This document shows positions 25,055 to 38,793 of a stretch of DNA of 64,000 bases, piece by piece (the first letter of the stretch is position 1; each line of letters begins with the position of its first letter). The position numbers were made by a program, and so were the translations under genes. Below the pieces are notes generated by a model, which had not been told where the DNA came from, did not search any database, and saw only the letters and a list, made by a program, of their open reading frames with translations. The stretch spans positions 54,699,249-54,763,248 of the forward strand of contig OZ038423.1 in NCBI GenBank assembly GCA_964036155.1, in the 5' to 3' direction. Source of the stretch: Diploscapter coronatus. Lineage: Eukaryota; Nematoda; Chromadorea; Rhabditida; Rhabditidae.

Positions 25055-26026
25055 ATGGATGCAATCCTCTTCTTATCCCCCCTTTTCAGTCCAATCCCTT
25101 CCCTGCTCCCTCTTAATTCCTACTTTCCTCGGCCCCTCATCACTTTCCAAAATCACATCAATTGCATTTCTACTACTAAAGAAAATAAACATCCGATGGT
25201 TTGGTTTGTTTCATTTTTCCTGATTTCTATTCTCTTTCCATGTAATGATGCAATTGTCGTTGCTGTCTTCTTCTTGCTTTCTATTTCTTTGATTTTCTCT
25301 TCTTCTGTAGATAAGATATTCCTTTCGGGTATGATGTATTTTTAGAATAACCCTTGGAAAAAACCACAAAATAAGTGAACTAACTGCTGAATTTACTATC
25401 ACTTTACTTATTTTATGATTAAAGATCAGACTATCAATTTTACCAAATTTAATTGATTCATTTTGACTTCTTCATTTATTCATTCTTTTTGTTTTTAATC
25501 GAAACAGGTCCAGCTTTTTCAAACAAATTCAATAGTATCTGTCATTTGACGATTTCCCCTTCATATTTATCTCGTCCCCCATCAATCAACTCTCATTTCA
25601 TCATCTACTTTATTGTTTTATTGACAGTTTGATTCCCTTATTCTATTCATTATTCATCTCCTCTCGTCTTCTTTTTCATAACTTCAAAATTAGGACATTA
25701 TTTTGGTGAGAAAGAAATATTCTATTTGATAACTGATATTTTATTGTGCAACAAAGATTTTTAACTTATCTTTTGTCTTTGAGAATTTACCCGCAATCGT
25801 ATCCCGTTGATCGAACAGAACATTTAAGGGCAATAAAATTGTTTCAGTCACTTTATTATTCCGTCATAATTTTTATAAAGTAACTAAAAAGCATCTGAGA
25901 AAATCAATGAAGAGTAGGTTATGTCCGAATTGTGTTTCGTGCTTTATCTAAAATGTTAGTTTTGATCTTCGGGTAGCTTGGATACCTAAAACCTATGTGT
26001 ATAAATAGAAAAAAGACGGGTAAAAA
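25055..26026. other. Convergent 3' spacer between cul-1 and ift-139
   Basis: AT- and T-rich spacer where cul-1 (plus) and ift-139 (minus) converge. GAAAATAAACAT near 25181-25192 contains an AATAAA suitable for cul-1. No coding signal seen; the plus-strand frame at 25055-25345 has no codon bias. Confidence 0.5.
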
Positions 26027-29000
26027 TTACATGTCAAGCACTTTTTGACAGACTTCGATGCAATCGAACATCCGACGACATTTTAAATAGTTGTATGCCA
26101 GTTTATAGCCTCAAATTAACTTTTGCATTCATTTTTATTTAAAAAAAAAACCAATGGCCGGCATCCTCCTTTTGCATAATTTCCAAGCCTCTTCATAATA
26201 AACTACCGCCTCGTCAAATTTCTGCTCCTTTTCCTTCAAATACCCGAAATATTCGTATGCTTTTAACGAACTCTAAATATGTTCATTATCGTAAATCGAG
26301 TTGAAGACATGTAAACCTGATTGTGCTGCAAAATGGTTCGTAAAACTCCCGCAGCCTGTTCTGGTTTACTCTGACTGATATAGAGATCAGTCAATAATAG
26401 CCAACCTAGTGATATGAATGATAATAAAAACCTACCAGACACGATAAATTTTCCATTTATCAGAGTTTTCATGCTATCAAATTTGTTAAATGAGTTTTCG
26501 TATGAAAATGGAATTTTATAAAGAAATAACTTCATACATTTTTCCAAATAGTCGGCATTCGCAATGCTCCAAGGATGCGAAATCACTCTCTTCAGAATAG
26601 CTTTTGCTTTGGGTACTTGTTTCTGAAGAAGATAAGCTCGTGCAGCTCCTAGCAGTGCTCCGACATTCTGCACAGAATCCTAAATAATTATGCATTTTTA
26701 CTTTATCAAATAGCAAAATGAACACCTCAGGCCCGATCATACTCAGCAGATTGTTGAGTGCCACATTGATGTCATTCTTATTTCGACTTGCTACCATTAT
26801 GAAATTCTCCATCAAGTTGTATCGCATCTCCAAGCCAGGTTTGTAGCGTAGTTCCTGAAACAAACCCATGAAAACGCTGCATCTATTTATCCTTAGAACT
26901 TCACGAGAAAAGGATAAAATAAGGTGATCTTCATCATGATGAAAAGATATTCGTCATAAACATAATTCCGAAATTCAGCAACCCCATATTAATAAAACAA
27001 CTAGTCAAATCTTCAGTTTACCTTGAGAAACTTTTCCGCAGTCTTAGTGCCCATAGCTCTGTCTGTATCCTCTGGTCTGTAATTCCTCTGTGAACCACGG
27101 ATTCGTGCCCACTTTCCCTACCCTTCCTCATGCTCTCCCATATCTCGACCGATTATTTCATTGTCCGGGTTGAGGCAGATCTCAATCATGTTGTAGATGG
27201 CCTTCTCGCCCCAATCCAAATCCCTCCTAGCCCTATTAAACGCCTGCAGAGCTGCATTCGGCTCTCCAGAATACCTCAAAGTTGCATGTCATTGAAGAGA
27301 AGGTCTTTTTTCAATACAGGACTATCTTCTGTATCTATATGATTAAATCGTGGGCGCCCAATTCTTGGAGATACCAAGTGGGATATGCCTTTGCGGATGG
27401 CACCTAATGCACTGCATTGTGCATTAGGACTTCACCCACAATAGAACATTTTCTAAAAATAAACAGCAAACTAAAATGATAATCTATTCGCAAAGTATGC
27501 CTTCTCTAAATTATAGTATTTGCTCCCTGAAACTATTGTATAATGAAATATTCGACACTCTTTAGCTTTTCAAACAACTAACCATTCATGCAGTCCCTTG
27601 CAGTAATTGTATCCAGCATCGATAGTAGCCCTGGGATTGGCTTCGAGAGCCTTCTTCAGATATTTCTCTGCTGCCTCAACATCACCACATCTCCAATACA
27701 ACTCTATGCATCTGGCCAAAGCATGATAATGATCTGAATGAAAAGAAGATAAAACAAGCTAATTTGTGGAAGAACTGACTGGGAAACCGATTCAAAAGCT
27801 GCGAGAAGTGCACCATCGCTTGTTCACCTTCGTTCTTCAGATACAGCAAATCTGCCATCATCTGAAATAAAAAGTGAACCATCATTACTATAAACCGATG
27901 GTATAGTTTACAATTCTTAAGATTAATATCATTTAGATTTTTTAAGTAATTGTAAAAATCGGTCCAATCTTCACTGTAGATTCTTTAAAAATCGTAAAAA
28001 TTCAGTAATAAACGTGATTTAGAACTCACGAGTGTAGCTTCATCATTATCTCTTTCGATACTGAGAACAACTTGACACTGCTGATTGCAGAGCTGCAGTT
28101 TGTTAGTCGCTAGATAGATATTGGCCAGTGCTAAATGAATCTAAAAACAAATCAATAATGCCTATAGAAAATGAATATCATAGCAACCTTGATGTCAGTC
28201 TCAGAATAAGTGAGCGCTTCTTTGTAGAGTTCGACGGCTTTGCCAGAATCCCTCTTCGACGAGTACAATTCTGCTAGGCTACAGCATATTCTGAAGGAAT
28301 GAGATTTTTTAATAAAAATATTATTATCACGCATTTTCAACCTAAATAGTTTCAATTTTCGTCTCTAAGAAATCAGTTCTGTTCAGTTCACAATCGGAAT
28401 ATTTTGTATGAAAAACTCACTTGGCAGCCTCCTTCTTAGCCTGAATGCTGGAAGGTGACTCGCTTTTCTGGATCAATCGAAGTTGCAGGTTTTTCGCTCT
28501 AAATCATTTTAGTTAGTCATTTGCATAGCTTCTTTTTTGACTTAGTAAGCGAATCGAACGCCTCTTGCCATTGGGACTTTTCCCGATGCAAAGTCGCCAG
28601 CAGCTGCAGATATTGCACATGGGTTGCTATTGTTGCTGCATCTGAAAGTTATTCATGCTGTATCGAAAAAGTCAAATTGATCCAAAATTCAGATAAATTC
28701 GCAATATTATGGTCTAAAACTAGAACATATTTTTAGGACATTAGGTTTTTGAAGTCTTCAAGAAAAGATAACACGGATCTGAATTTTCCTACCGATAGGA
28801 TTGGGATCTTCATCGAGCGGCTGTCTGAGGACCTTCTCGCACTTCTCCAGATTGCCCAATTTTAGCAGCAATTCTGCCAACTTCAGTCTCATTCTTTTGT
28901 CTTTCGTCGAATTCATCGTTGCTTCATAGAAATTCACTGCCTAAAGGCATAAGTGTCAATGGGTTTTCTTTAAAAAACATCTCACTTTGGTGTATAGATG

Positions 29001-32000
29001 ACATTGCACATAGGCTTCGCCGATTTTCTCAGTCAATTTCGGATCCTTGTTCTGCATTTTTAGCGCCATTTCGTACATTTCTATCGCTTTTTCAGGCTTA
29101 AATTTATGATTCCATACAAGTATGAATAAATTATAATAGAATCTATAAACCTCCTGCACATTCATGTATGCATCTCCAAGTAGAGCATAGACGCTCGCTG
29201 TCTGGGCACTTTTCAACAGTTCCCTAAAATTAATATCACCTTTTAGAATATTAATAAAGTAATTGCAACGATGCAATAGAATTTTACAGAAGAAAGTGGA
29301 TGATTGTTTTCTAGTTTTAGCGAGATGAATATCGTAGAAAATGCTCATCGGTCGTCATTCATTTTAGTCAGCAAGAGGATAAAGTGCACATTTACAGTGA
29401 ATTACTACAATTCAGAAGTGCTCCCAACCTGTAGCACTGTGTGAACATTCGTTTGTCCTTTTTGTGTTCCAAATAGATTTCAGCCATTTTCATACGTGCC
29501 ATTTGAAAATTAGGTTGATTCGGTTGTATCTAAAATCACAAAATACTGACACATTGTAGATTTTTTCATCGTATAAACTTTGCAATCAATTAGTTTCATA
29601 GTTTAAACCACTCAGAAAATAATCATACCGGGGAAAGAAATTCATTTGTTTTCATAATTTATGAATTCCAATTTAATTCCTCAGACAAATCATAGATCTA
29701 ATTGAATAATTCGAACCTTGCTAAGAATATTTAGTGCTCCATCAACGTCCCCTTTTGCCAAAAGCAGCGTTGCATTCGAAGCGATTAGCTGATCTTCTTC
29801 GGGTTTCCCTTTCCATTCATTTATAGCTGATTGCAGGCACTCTTCTGCCTCTCTCTGAAGTTATTCATTTTAATTCGAATAATACTCGACGATAGAATAG
29901 TCAGGAAAATTTTTTCTCTCCATTAAATTTTTCGCGCGATGATTTCATTGAAACAACATTCGTGATCCTTGCTCAATTTATTCATGAATTCCCTTACCGT
30001 ATTCTTCATCATTTGCAGCGCATCTATTAATTCCAATTGCACAGCAATTCTATGCACATCAGTTGCCTCCTTTCTAAATTTCGTCGAATTGTCAGGAGTA
30101 ATTTATCTTTCTTCTTACTGTAGCAGTAAATTGATGTTCCTCTCTTTCTGTGGCAATTTCAATGCAGCTTTAAGCACTTCAACTGCTTTGTCCAGTTCAT
30201 CTTTCTTCTGAAAAATAGTGAATATCTTGAACCTTGAAATATTTGCATCTAGAACCTCGCATGAAATTTGCTGATAAAAATTTCGGTATTTTTATGCAAT
30301 GATTACATACTTGTACTTCGAATAAATCAAGTATGTCAAAAGTTGATGTCATTTTTCTAATGAATTGACAGGCGAAAAGTGCCTACAAATTTGTATAAAT
30401 GCATACTTTGAATACTTTGGCCTTAATTAGGTGATAAAATGATGTCTGTTTGAGTGCAAAATTGAAGTTGAGTCCAGTGTTCAGTGAGGCATCCGCATCC
30501 TGCACTAGGCCTTTGTCGATTTTCATCTGAATTGCTCTTTTTTAAAATCTAATATACAACATTTTATGGTTTCGCTAAAACAAATTGAAGGAATCTGTAT
30601 GCAAAATACATTTGTATAAAAAAACATATGGTCGTAACTTTATGATAGCGTTGATTAATGATCATTGACACGTTTCTTACATAATAGAGTATTCTTCAAA
30701 ATTATCGTAATGAAAGAAAACAATATCCGACCTGAGCCTTCAAGAGCCATGCATCAGCAACGGCCTCATTCTTCTGCAAGCACAAATCGAGCATCTGGTC
30801 TGCCCCCTCGTTGTCACACATCAGATATCTGATCCGGGCCAGCAGAAACGCCACTTCATACAAGCCTGAATTTCAAAACTCATTCATTAATTAGATTATC
30901 GTGTTTTTTTTTCAAATCTACAGAAAATGAGAAGCTAATTTTACTCCTGGAAAAAGTATCTGAGTCAAGTCTATGTAGATGAGAAATACTAATTCTAGAC
31001 GATCATTTCTATTAAATTGTCTCAAATGATGCCGAATTTTCAGGTACGAAAATACCTGGACATGAATCGATTATTCCTCCGAGAATTTTATCAACTCGTT
31101 TCAGGCAATCGGCAGGAGGTTTTGTAGGCTGAAAATGCAAGATCTCTTCGATTATTGAAAATGTTTGGGAAAAGTTCAGCATGAATGGCTGGAAATTTTC
31201 AATTGGTCTTTGAAAATAACATCGTTCAAAGGGATTCTGTACGATTATTTCTTTGGGTCTCCTATCGAATCAATCTTCTGACCCATTCATGCTACTACAT
31301 GAAATATTTCTGATTCAATTGTATCAAGACTTTCGAAGGAACAACAAAGATAGCTTACAACTAAAGGCGCATAGTCGAGCAGATGCGATGAAATGGAATG
31401 CTGCAGATCTGCATCCATGTCTTTCAGGTAGTCCACTCCAAATGACTGACCCTGAACGAAATAAGCTTTTTGAAGAGTGGATTTGCATCATCACTATTGA
31501 TAATTAGCAGTAAATTTCCATTGAAAGATAGTTGAAAAAAATACAATCTAGTACGTCAATACATTTCTTCATTGAGAAATGAAGAAAATGTTCTATTCGC
31601 CATCACTAACCTGCAGTCGAGATTGTATCAAATCCAATGCATTCTGCGTCTGATCTCGAAAGTCTTCGTAGGAATTCTTTTTTTGCTTGGAAATAATAGC
31701 GGAAATGAAATAGTAGATCTAAAATAACAAAAAGAACTAAACAAAATAAATGGTGAGAAAACTTACAGGGGAAGATTGAATTCCTCTATGAGCCTCGGTG
31801 ACAAATTCAAATTGGACTTTCGCATCGTTGAGTTTCCCCTTCATCAATAGAGAAATCGTCATTCCTATAGTTCAAACTATGCAATTCCCAAAAAATGTAT
31901 CTTATAGATATTTTGGTTAGATGAACTCAATAACTTTGCTAAAATTGCGCAATGTAAAAAATTCGCTCATTAACAGAAATAAGATGAAGTGAAAAAGGAT

Positions 32001-35000
32001 CCTTTCATGAATGAAAGAAAACGTGAGCCTTTTTCTGCCAATGTATTGCATGATAAATATAATTACGATTCATCTGACCAAGAAAATCTTTTACATATCA
32101 GTATTATCATGCAATTCTGAAAATACTCTTTTAGCAATTGAATAGAATACCCAAAGCAGCATAGGGATCAGCGACATCCATCTCCATGAGCTGTCTGGCC
32201 TTTGCATCCACCTGCAATTCATCCCTTGCATCCTATCTCTCCACCCCCTTTTTCAACCTCCTTCACATCCCCCATCGCAATGGCAACCCGCATTTCCTCT
32301 GCCAAATAGATCGCTTTGCGCGACAGTTGGTTTGCCTGATTCAGAAGGTTTCTGAAAATAAGAAATAAATCAATGAAGTTGGGACTTATTCCTTCGAACG
32401 TCATCCGCATAAACTTAGATTCAAAAACAATGAATGCGCATCAAATCGTCATGATTTCCTATGATGATCTATAATTGAAACAGCGATATGCCTTTGATCC
32501 CTGATAAAAGTTTTGTATTTCGTGTAAAAATTAATTCAGTCTTCACTAGTGCGCACAATTCAGAGCTATAATTCTAACTAAAATCGGCAGATTTACGATT
32601 TTGTAACTCATCATTAATTTTCACTAACGATTGTCCATATTTTTCTAGTATATCCATCAGAGGTTTGCATCTCCTTCAACAAAATTAAATAGAGTAATGC
32701 AATAAAATATTTTTAAAGTGCATGCATTTCAGAATGAACCCAATGAATCGTCATACCAAAGGAAATAATAAATGAAATTATTAATCTACCTGCAAAAAGT
32801 CAATACAATTGAATGTCGAATGCACAGAGGCAATAAGTAGGCTGCAATTCGATGAAGAAGAACGTGATTCTCTTTCTCTGTTTGGTCCAATGCATTCTAG
32901 AAATGTATCGCATAAAATTTACAATATTTTTCATATTTTATACTGAGTGATGAATGAAGGGTGACGTTATTTAGAAGATAAATGATACTTTTTGCTTTAT
33001 ATGCACGTGCAAGTTTATTGAATTGTTTCAAATGAATGAAAGTTTGATTTTAACTCTGAATTTTCGAATGCAGAGCCGTTGCAAACATTAGCTAACGTCA
33101 TTTTCAGTCGATTATCATAAAAATTCGAAATACAAACCTGCAATTCTCCAATCGAAGAGTCAATTTTGCTGCCAGTCGAGCAAATCATGCAGATTGTCAA
33201 CAGGAAATGAGCCATTGCATTTTCGCCCTGAAATTGTTGAAATGAAGTTTGCAAAAGTCTATGTTGCAATAGAATATAAATATAAACATTTAACTCTTAT
33301 TACAAACTGAGCTATTCATTATGTTACTTGTAATAGAAAATTATCTGACAGACCTCATTCATGAGGGCATTTCCAAGCACGTCAGCAGCAGCGTTCCATT
33401 CCCTGTTCACCAACGCAGATCGAGCCCTCTCTATATGGCCAGGCACGAAATAATAAATCGCTGTTGTTAATTCCTGAAATAATTTGACATAATTGGTCTG
33501 ATGAAGCCTTTCCTTCTTGATCTTTTCATTGCAGATTTCAGACAGAATAAGATTAATTTCTACATTTAGAGACAAATGCTCATCTCGCTTGTCAAAAGAA
33601 AGTTTCTCTTAAAATGAGAAAAGTTTCAATAATATGCAACGATTGGAGTTCAAAAGTGTCAAAATACTTCTTCTCATGCTCATTTTCAATCAACACAACT
33701 TTCTGCTTCTAATTCCAACCAACCTTAGTGACGGCCTTCATCTCGCCAGCAGCATGTCGTGCCTGCAGAATTCTGCTTCTGCCGACATACCCATCGGGAT
33801 AGCCCTTGGAGGATGCGGACTCGAATAGCTGCTGGGTGGATCTCTGATCTCTGCCCTGAGCCAAATCGATCCAGCCCATCAGGCAATCATATTTGGGACT
33901 GTCCGCTTTCTTCATCGCCTTTTCCAACAACCCCTTCGCTTTATTTGAATCGCCGAAAAAATAAAGAACCTAAAAAGAAACATCTCGGTTAGAAAAAGGA
34001 TGACAGCATGACATTGGTGAAATTGCATGTCTGCCATCTTGTTACACTGCTCATTTGAATCTTTGTCTTTTCATTATCATTTAACAACCCAATTTCGATA
34101 TCTCATATCGCTGAGAAAGATAGATTGACAATGGCAATACAAGTATCTCCATTTCGTTCCGTTTTATGATAAATAATATAAAGAAGGTTACCTCAGCTGC
34201 AGAAGCCAAATTTGCATCTTCGAGCTCCTGCTTCGATTTGCTCGTGATTGCAGACTCGATTTCTTGCAGCGAAACTCGGTCTGAATAGCAAGAAATTGGA
34301 TTCAGCAAGTCATTGGAAAGATTTCATAAACTTTAAAAACAAACATTATCACAAAGTCAACTGCATTTCGAGCAATCTCTGCAGCGAAGAGTCATTCACA
34401 ATATGCTACACTAATCATAATATGAAGACAGTTCATATGCAGCCATAATGAACGTTTCTGACCAATTTATACTTTCTTATGATTAAATAATAATGGACAA
34501 GAAGTGGCGAACCTGGATTTTCAGCTATCGAATGAGCCCATTTCATTGCAAAGAGGGCTCCAAGCGAATGGCTGCCATCTTTGAGAGGATCCAAAATTCG
34601 CAGTGCCTCTGCAGAGCGGCCTGAATATTAGACGAATTGAAGGATGGTATTAATAGAGAAGTTACCGAGCTGAATGAGTGAAACTGTGCGGAGAATTGCC
34701 AGTTGCGGGTCGCTGTTGTCCTGACTGTGCAAAAGGGCTGTTCCATAGAAGCCTTCCCTGAATTTAGAAGGAAAAATCATCGTATATAAAAGCTAGTAAT
34801 TTTTTTCCTATTTAGATCAGATTTTCGGACTGAGAATTTTTAGTATATAGTTTTTCCTACTAAAAATCAAATCATTCCTTCGTAATTTGTAAAAGAAAAA
34901 TAAATAGTGCCTGAAAAAATAAGTTTTGTGAAAGTATTCATTACGTAATCAAGAACATGAAAAGTGATTTTGTTAACTTGTGCTCTTCACAATCAATCAT

Positions 35001-35099
35001 AAAATGTTGTAACACTTACCGCAAATAGTAATGAATCGTAGAGATGGTCTTCCATTTATTTAGAGTCTCATCATCAGCTTCATCAACTGCTTTTGTCAT
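26027..35099 (-). CDS. ift-139: IFT139/TTC21B, TPR protein of the IFT-A complex
   Basis: Thirty-six exons, 3855 nt, 1284 residues (human TTC21B 1316). In transcript order: 35020-35099, 34666-34757, 34513-34620, 34192-34280, 33724-33969, 33354-33473, 33138-33227, 32790-32896, 32258-32351, 32151-32211, 31767-31864, 31611-31718, 31359-31451, 31056-31128, 30732-30865, 30407-30526, 30119-30207, 29998-30073, 29717-29854, 29429-29529, 29151-29223, 28986-29096, 28793-28940, 28542-28641, 28421-28498, 28188-28290, 28030-28140, 27780-27861, 27583-27733, 27122-27274, 27022-27085, 26726-26854, 26538-26679, 26317-26405, 26152-26272, 26027-26109. The protein is tetratricopeptide repeats throughout. Diagnostic stretches are [61 protein letters not shown] and [11 protein letters not shown]; it ends [24 protein letters not shown] drives retrograde transport in cilia; in nematodes this means sensory neurons. 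One intron (27086-27121) is only 36 nt. Confidence 0.95.
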
Positions 35100-35988
35100 C
35101 CTTCCACTCCAAATGGCTGTCAATTCGCGTTCTTTCAAATGCACTGCCTGTTCACTGTCTCCATGGCAACCAACTCAAACCAATCGGTTATAAAAGAAAA
35201 ATGCATTGCAGAAATAATGTTATGATAATATCTGCATCTCAAAATCATTCTTCTGCTAAAATAATCTGCACAAGAACATGATCTTACTTTATCATAACTA
35301 GAGGGCAAAAATGAATTTTGAAATGAGAAGTCTAGTAGATAAACTTTAGTTCATATGAAAGCCCGATTTTTACTGATTCTGAAAACTCTGACCGTTTTCG
35401 AAATGGATAATCCAATAGAAAGTTGCGACGTCGAGAAGACGTCTTCTGAGTTTGCAATTTCGCTAATATTTTCTTCGTCAATTGAATTTTCGCATATTTT
35501 AACTGGTACGAAAGGTTAGATCCCTGATAAGATTCTTCGACAAGTTTATTATTTGTTTAGTCTGATATTTATCATCAATGACACTCCGTTTCTCGAAAGA
35601 AATTTTATAAAATGTTTCGCATTCATCCAATCAACTACGATCCATAGCGTTCTTCTAATGGATGAGTGAATAATTGATGTCTTGATTTGACAATTTCTAA
35701 TGACGAGATGACGAGACCCACAGCTAAAGGTAGAAAATGAAGTGGAAATAAGGCGAAATAGCCAGAAAAAATAGTTGCCTTTGATTTTAAATTTCTGGTG
35801 TTCTTTCTGGATAAATTTTTTGATGATCATTATGTTGGTCACATTTTTATTCAAATTTCCTAGAAATGGCTGATGCTAAAATTGAATCAATTTATTGATT
35901 TTTGAGAATTTGATTGTACGAATCAACAACAGTACATATAGGTGAAAAGATGGAATGGAAAACGAATCAGTCTAGAGAATAATTTATT
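35100..35988. other. Spacer between cutc-1 and ift-139
   Basis: AT-rich spacer between two minus-strand genes; it includes the cutc-1 3' end and the ift-139 promoter. AATAAA (complement, 35983-35988) starts immediately after the cutc-1 TGA. I see no exon; the 101-codon minus frame at 35549-35854 has no splice-site support or recognisable content. Confidence 0.5.
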
Positions 35989-37803
35989 TCATAGGTCTGA
36001 AATGGCCTGTTTCATGAGCCGAGTGGTGTCTGCGTCAGTGACTTGAATGGGGTTCGATGCATCTGCAGACCCAAACGGGAATTGCACGAACGCTTCGCTG
36101 TAATAGACGAATAGACGAATTCATTGCTTTAATCCAGGATTTAACAGCTATCGTGAGATTGATAGTGCTAATGTGAAGCAGTTATGATTCACAGAATATG
36201 TCGATTGTCTTAAGATTGAATTGTTCGCGAATTAGTTACCTGGCAGCCCGCGCGATGGAAGCAGACCCGTGCAGCCATCTGCAGCCGCTGATCTTCGCCA
36301 CATGACGGATGTTGACTGGAGTCAGGCCGCCTCCTGAAATTTAGAGAATGATGATGACGAATTCAAATATATTGATAATACATTTCGGTCCTTTCCCGAT
36401 AATTCAACTCTTTACTTGTCCATTCGATAAATTTAAAACGTAGGCTACTTACCAGCCATAATAATGATATTTTCGCCTGCGTATTCAACCATTTCCTTCA
36501 GAATCCCAGCGCCCTCATTCGCTGTAGGCTCTTGACCGCTAAATTTTCTTATCTTGATAAAATCTGAATTCTTTTAGGTGAACATGGCTAGTTAAGATTA
36601 GAAGCGTGCGATAATCGCGGATCCTAAATTCTTCATCTTTACTTTCATCGAATTCGGATTGATATGGCTCAGATGATAAGAAGTTATGATAAAGACATTT
36701 AAACTATTCACATGATATTTTTATCTACTTGTTGATGTGTCTGAACAGCTTGACTTTCTAAATTATGAGCAAAAATAAAGCAAAGCCTGAACTTTAAAAA
36801 GAGTTTAAATTGTTTGCCAAAAGTGTTTAAAGTCGGTATCCTCTCTTATTTACGATGATGCTGAATGTCACATAGGTAAAAATAGTGTAAAGCTTGGTTT
36901 GGAACAAATTGCACAAAGATGCACTTCGTCATTTTATATAGATAGTTTTCAAACCTGGAAAGGATAGTTCCGAATCCACATTTGACAGCATCATCGATGG
37001 CCTTCCTCCAGTCGCTGCACACATCGATGGCCCTGTGCAGAGTGACGGGCAGACCCCCTGAAGCACTCACCACTTCTCTGCACTCGTCTATCGCCAATCC
37101 ACCTTGTCTAAAAAGATTGTCGCTCTTGGAAAATATTCTCAGGAAAACAATCCAACTCATTCATAGCCCCGAATACGAATCCATTAGCGCCAGCATCTCT
37201 GAGAGCGAACAGATCCTTCTGGATCACTTCCAATTCCTCGATCGAATAGACGAAGTCCCCATGTCTCGGACGCAGCATCGCCATCAGTCGAGTGTCTGGC
37301 AGTTGGCGACGAATTGCACTGATCAGACCTGCAATATTCAAGTATTCAGAGAATTTCTACTTAATTACTTATTGGAATAAAATTCCGTAAATTGTATATT
37401 AGGAAGTTCCTGAAATGGTCGATTTTATCGCATTATGAAAAAGTATGTCTTTATTGTATTCAATTTATTTTCTAAAGATGATGCATTACAAAATAGGTAC
37501 ACTAGTTTTTTCGATTATCGAAAGTTCTCTCATTGGGAATTCATAACGATGAATCATAAAATATACCTGAATTCATATCACCAACTACATATCATGTTTA
37601 AATGAGGAATACTAGCAAACAGATTATGAGCACTTTAATATGTGGAAAAGGTTTCTAAACGAAACAAATGATGTACACAGACCTATGGTTGGAGTGAGTC
37701 CCCCGAGAGCGAGGGCGCTGCAGACTTCGAGTCGATCCGCCCCTCCCTCCGCAGCTGCTTTGGCCGATTCCACACTGTCCACGCAAACCTCCAAATCCAA
37801 CAT
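35989..37803 (-). CDS. cutc-1: CutC copper homeostasis protein
   Basis: Six exons: 37683-37803, 37157-37328, 36955-37107, 36453-36538, 36240-36333, 35989-36097; 735 nt, 244 residues. The TIM-barrel family signature is intact: [83 protein letters not shown] and [13 protein letters not shown]. CutC binds Cu(I) and is linked to copper tolerance; it is cytosolic or nuclear in animals. ATG 37801-37803 lies about 15 bases after TTTCAG, fitting trans-splicing. It is immediately downstream of ubxn-4 on the same strand, an order I recall from C. elegans (ZK353.8/ZK353.7). Confidence 0.95.
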
Positions 37804-38793
37804 AGCTAACCTGAATCTGAAACATAATCACAATCTCCACTTCACGATACAAAGGAAACAGATAATCAATATAGATAATTCAGCCGTTAGACTAGCAATG
37901 ACTATCGAATCTCATTGAAATAACTCGACTGATATAAATAAAACTTTATTTTTTTAAAAAGAATAGCCTATTTTCAATCATAAATAGATACTTGCTTGGT
38001 GAATCACAGAGAATTGTGTGGAACGGTTGATAAAAATTTCGAGAAGAAATGATCTACTAGAGTGAGGGTCGTTTCCCTCCAGTTTTTTTCTCTAATGCCA
38101 TAATTTTTACGAAGTGGTGGGAAAAGAGTAGGGCGGGGGAAACGATCCTCATCCGATGTACTACTCATTTAGAAATGAAAATAAAATTATTCCTTATTCT
38201 AAACGAACGAAGGAATGACAAATGAATAAATAGATTTGCATACATATAAAATAGGGAAAAATCGAATAAATAAAACTGCAAAATATTGCGCGAGCAAGAA
38301 TTATCATAAAACAATAAAATCACACGCAGAAAACTACACCGAGTGATGAAAAATGTTTAGATTTGGATTTGGGTTTTGGCAATTATTGGATTGATTCGTA
38401 ATTCTTTTCGCGACATATCAGCGAAGCTTTTCAAGGAAATTCAACAATAAATTTTGTCAGAACACTAATGAAAAAGTTCGAAAACTGGGTAAAATATTAA
38501 ATGAATGCACTTATCATAATTTTAAATCACTAATTTTTTCTGAATATCATATCTGAATAGTTGAATCTCCTTGCAGAAGAATTGATAAATCGCGAAAAAA
38601 TTACTTCAAAACCCAATAAGTTCCTAGACTATGATTTTTTAATGTATGATGAAAAACGTGGAGATTTGGTCGTGAAAAAATCAGTCGATAATTTACTTCC
38701 TTATTCATATCTCCAAATTTTGTCAAAAATCATTTACTTGAATTATTTCCCTTCTTGCAAATGTATTCGTTTGTAGACTACTTCGTTTCTGGT
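37804..38793. other. Spacer between ubxn-4 and cutc-1
   Basis: About 1 kb of AT-rich DNA holding the ubxn-4 3' UTR and the cutc-1 promoter. The plus-strand frame at 38561-38776 is AT-driven and not supported. No repeat recognised. Confidence 0.5.

Noticed and set aside
26436..26535. Extra ift-139 exon encoding [20 protein letters not shown]
   Set aside because: Using the GT at 26537 gives [11 protein letters not shown], matching TTC21B without insertion; the open stretch is intronic.
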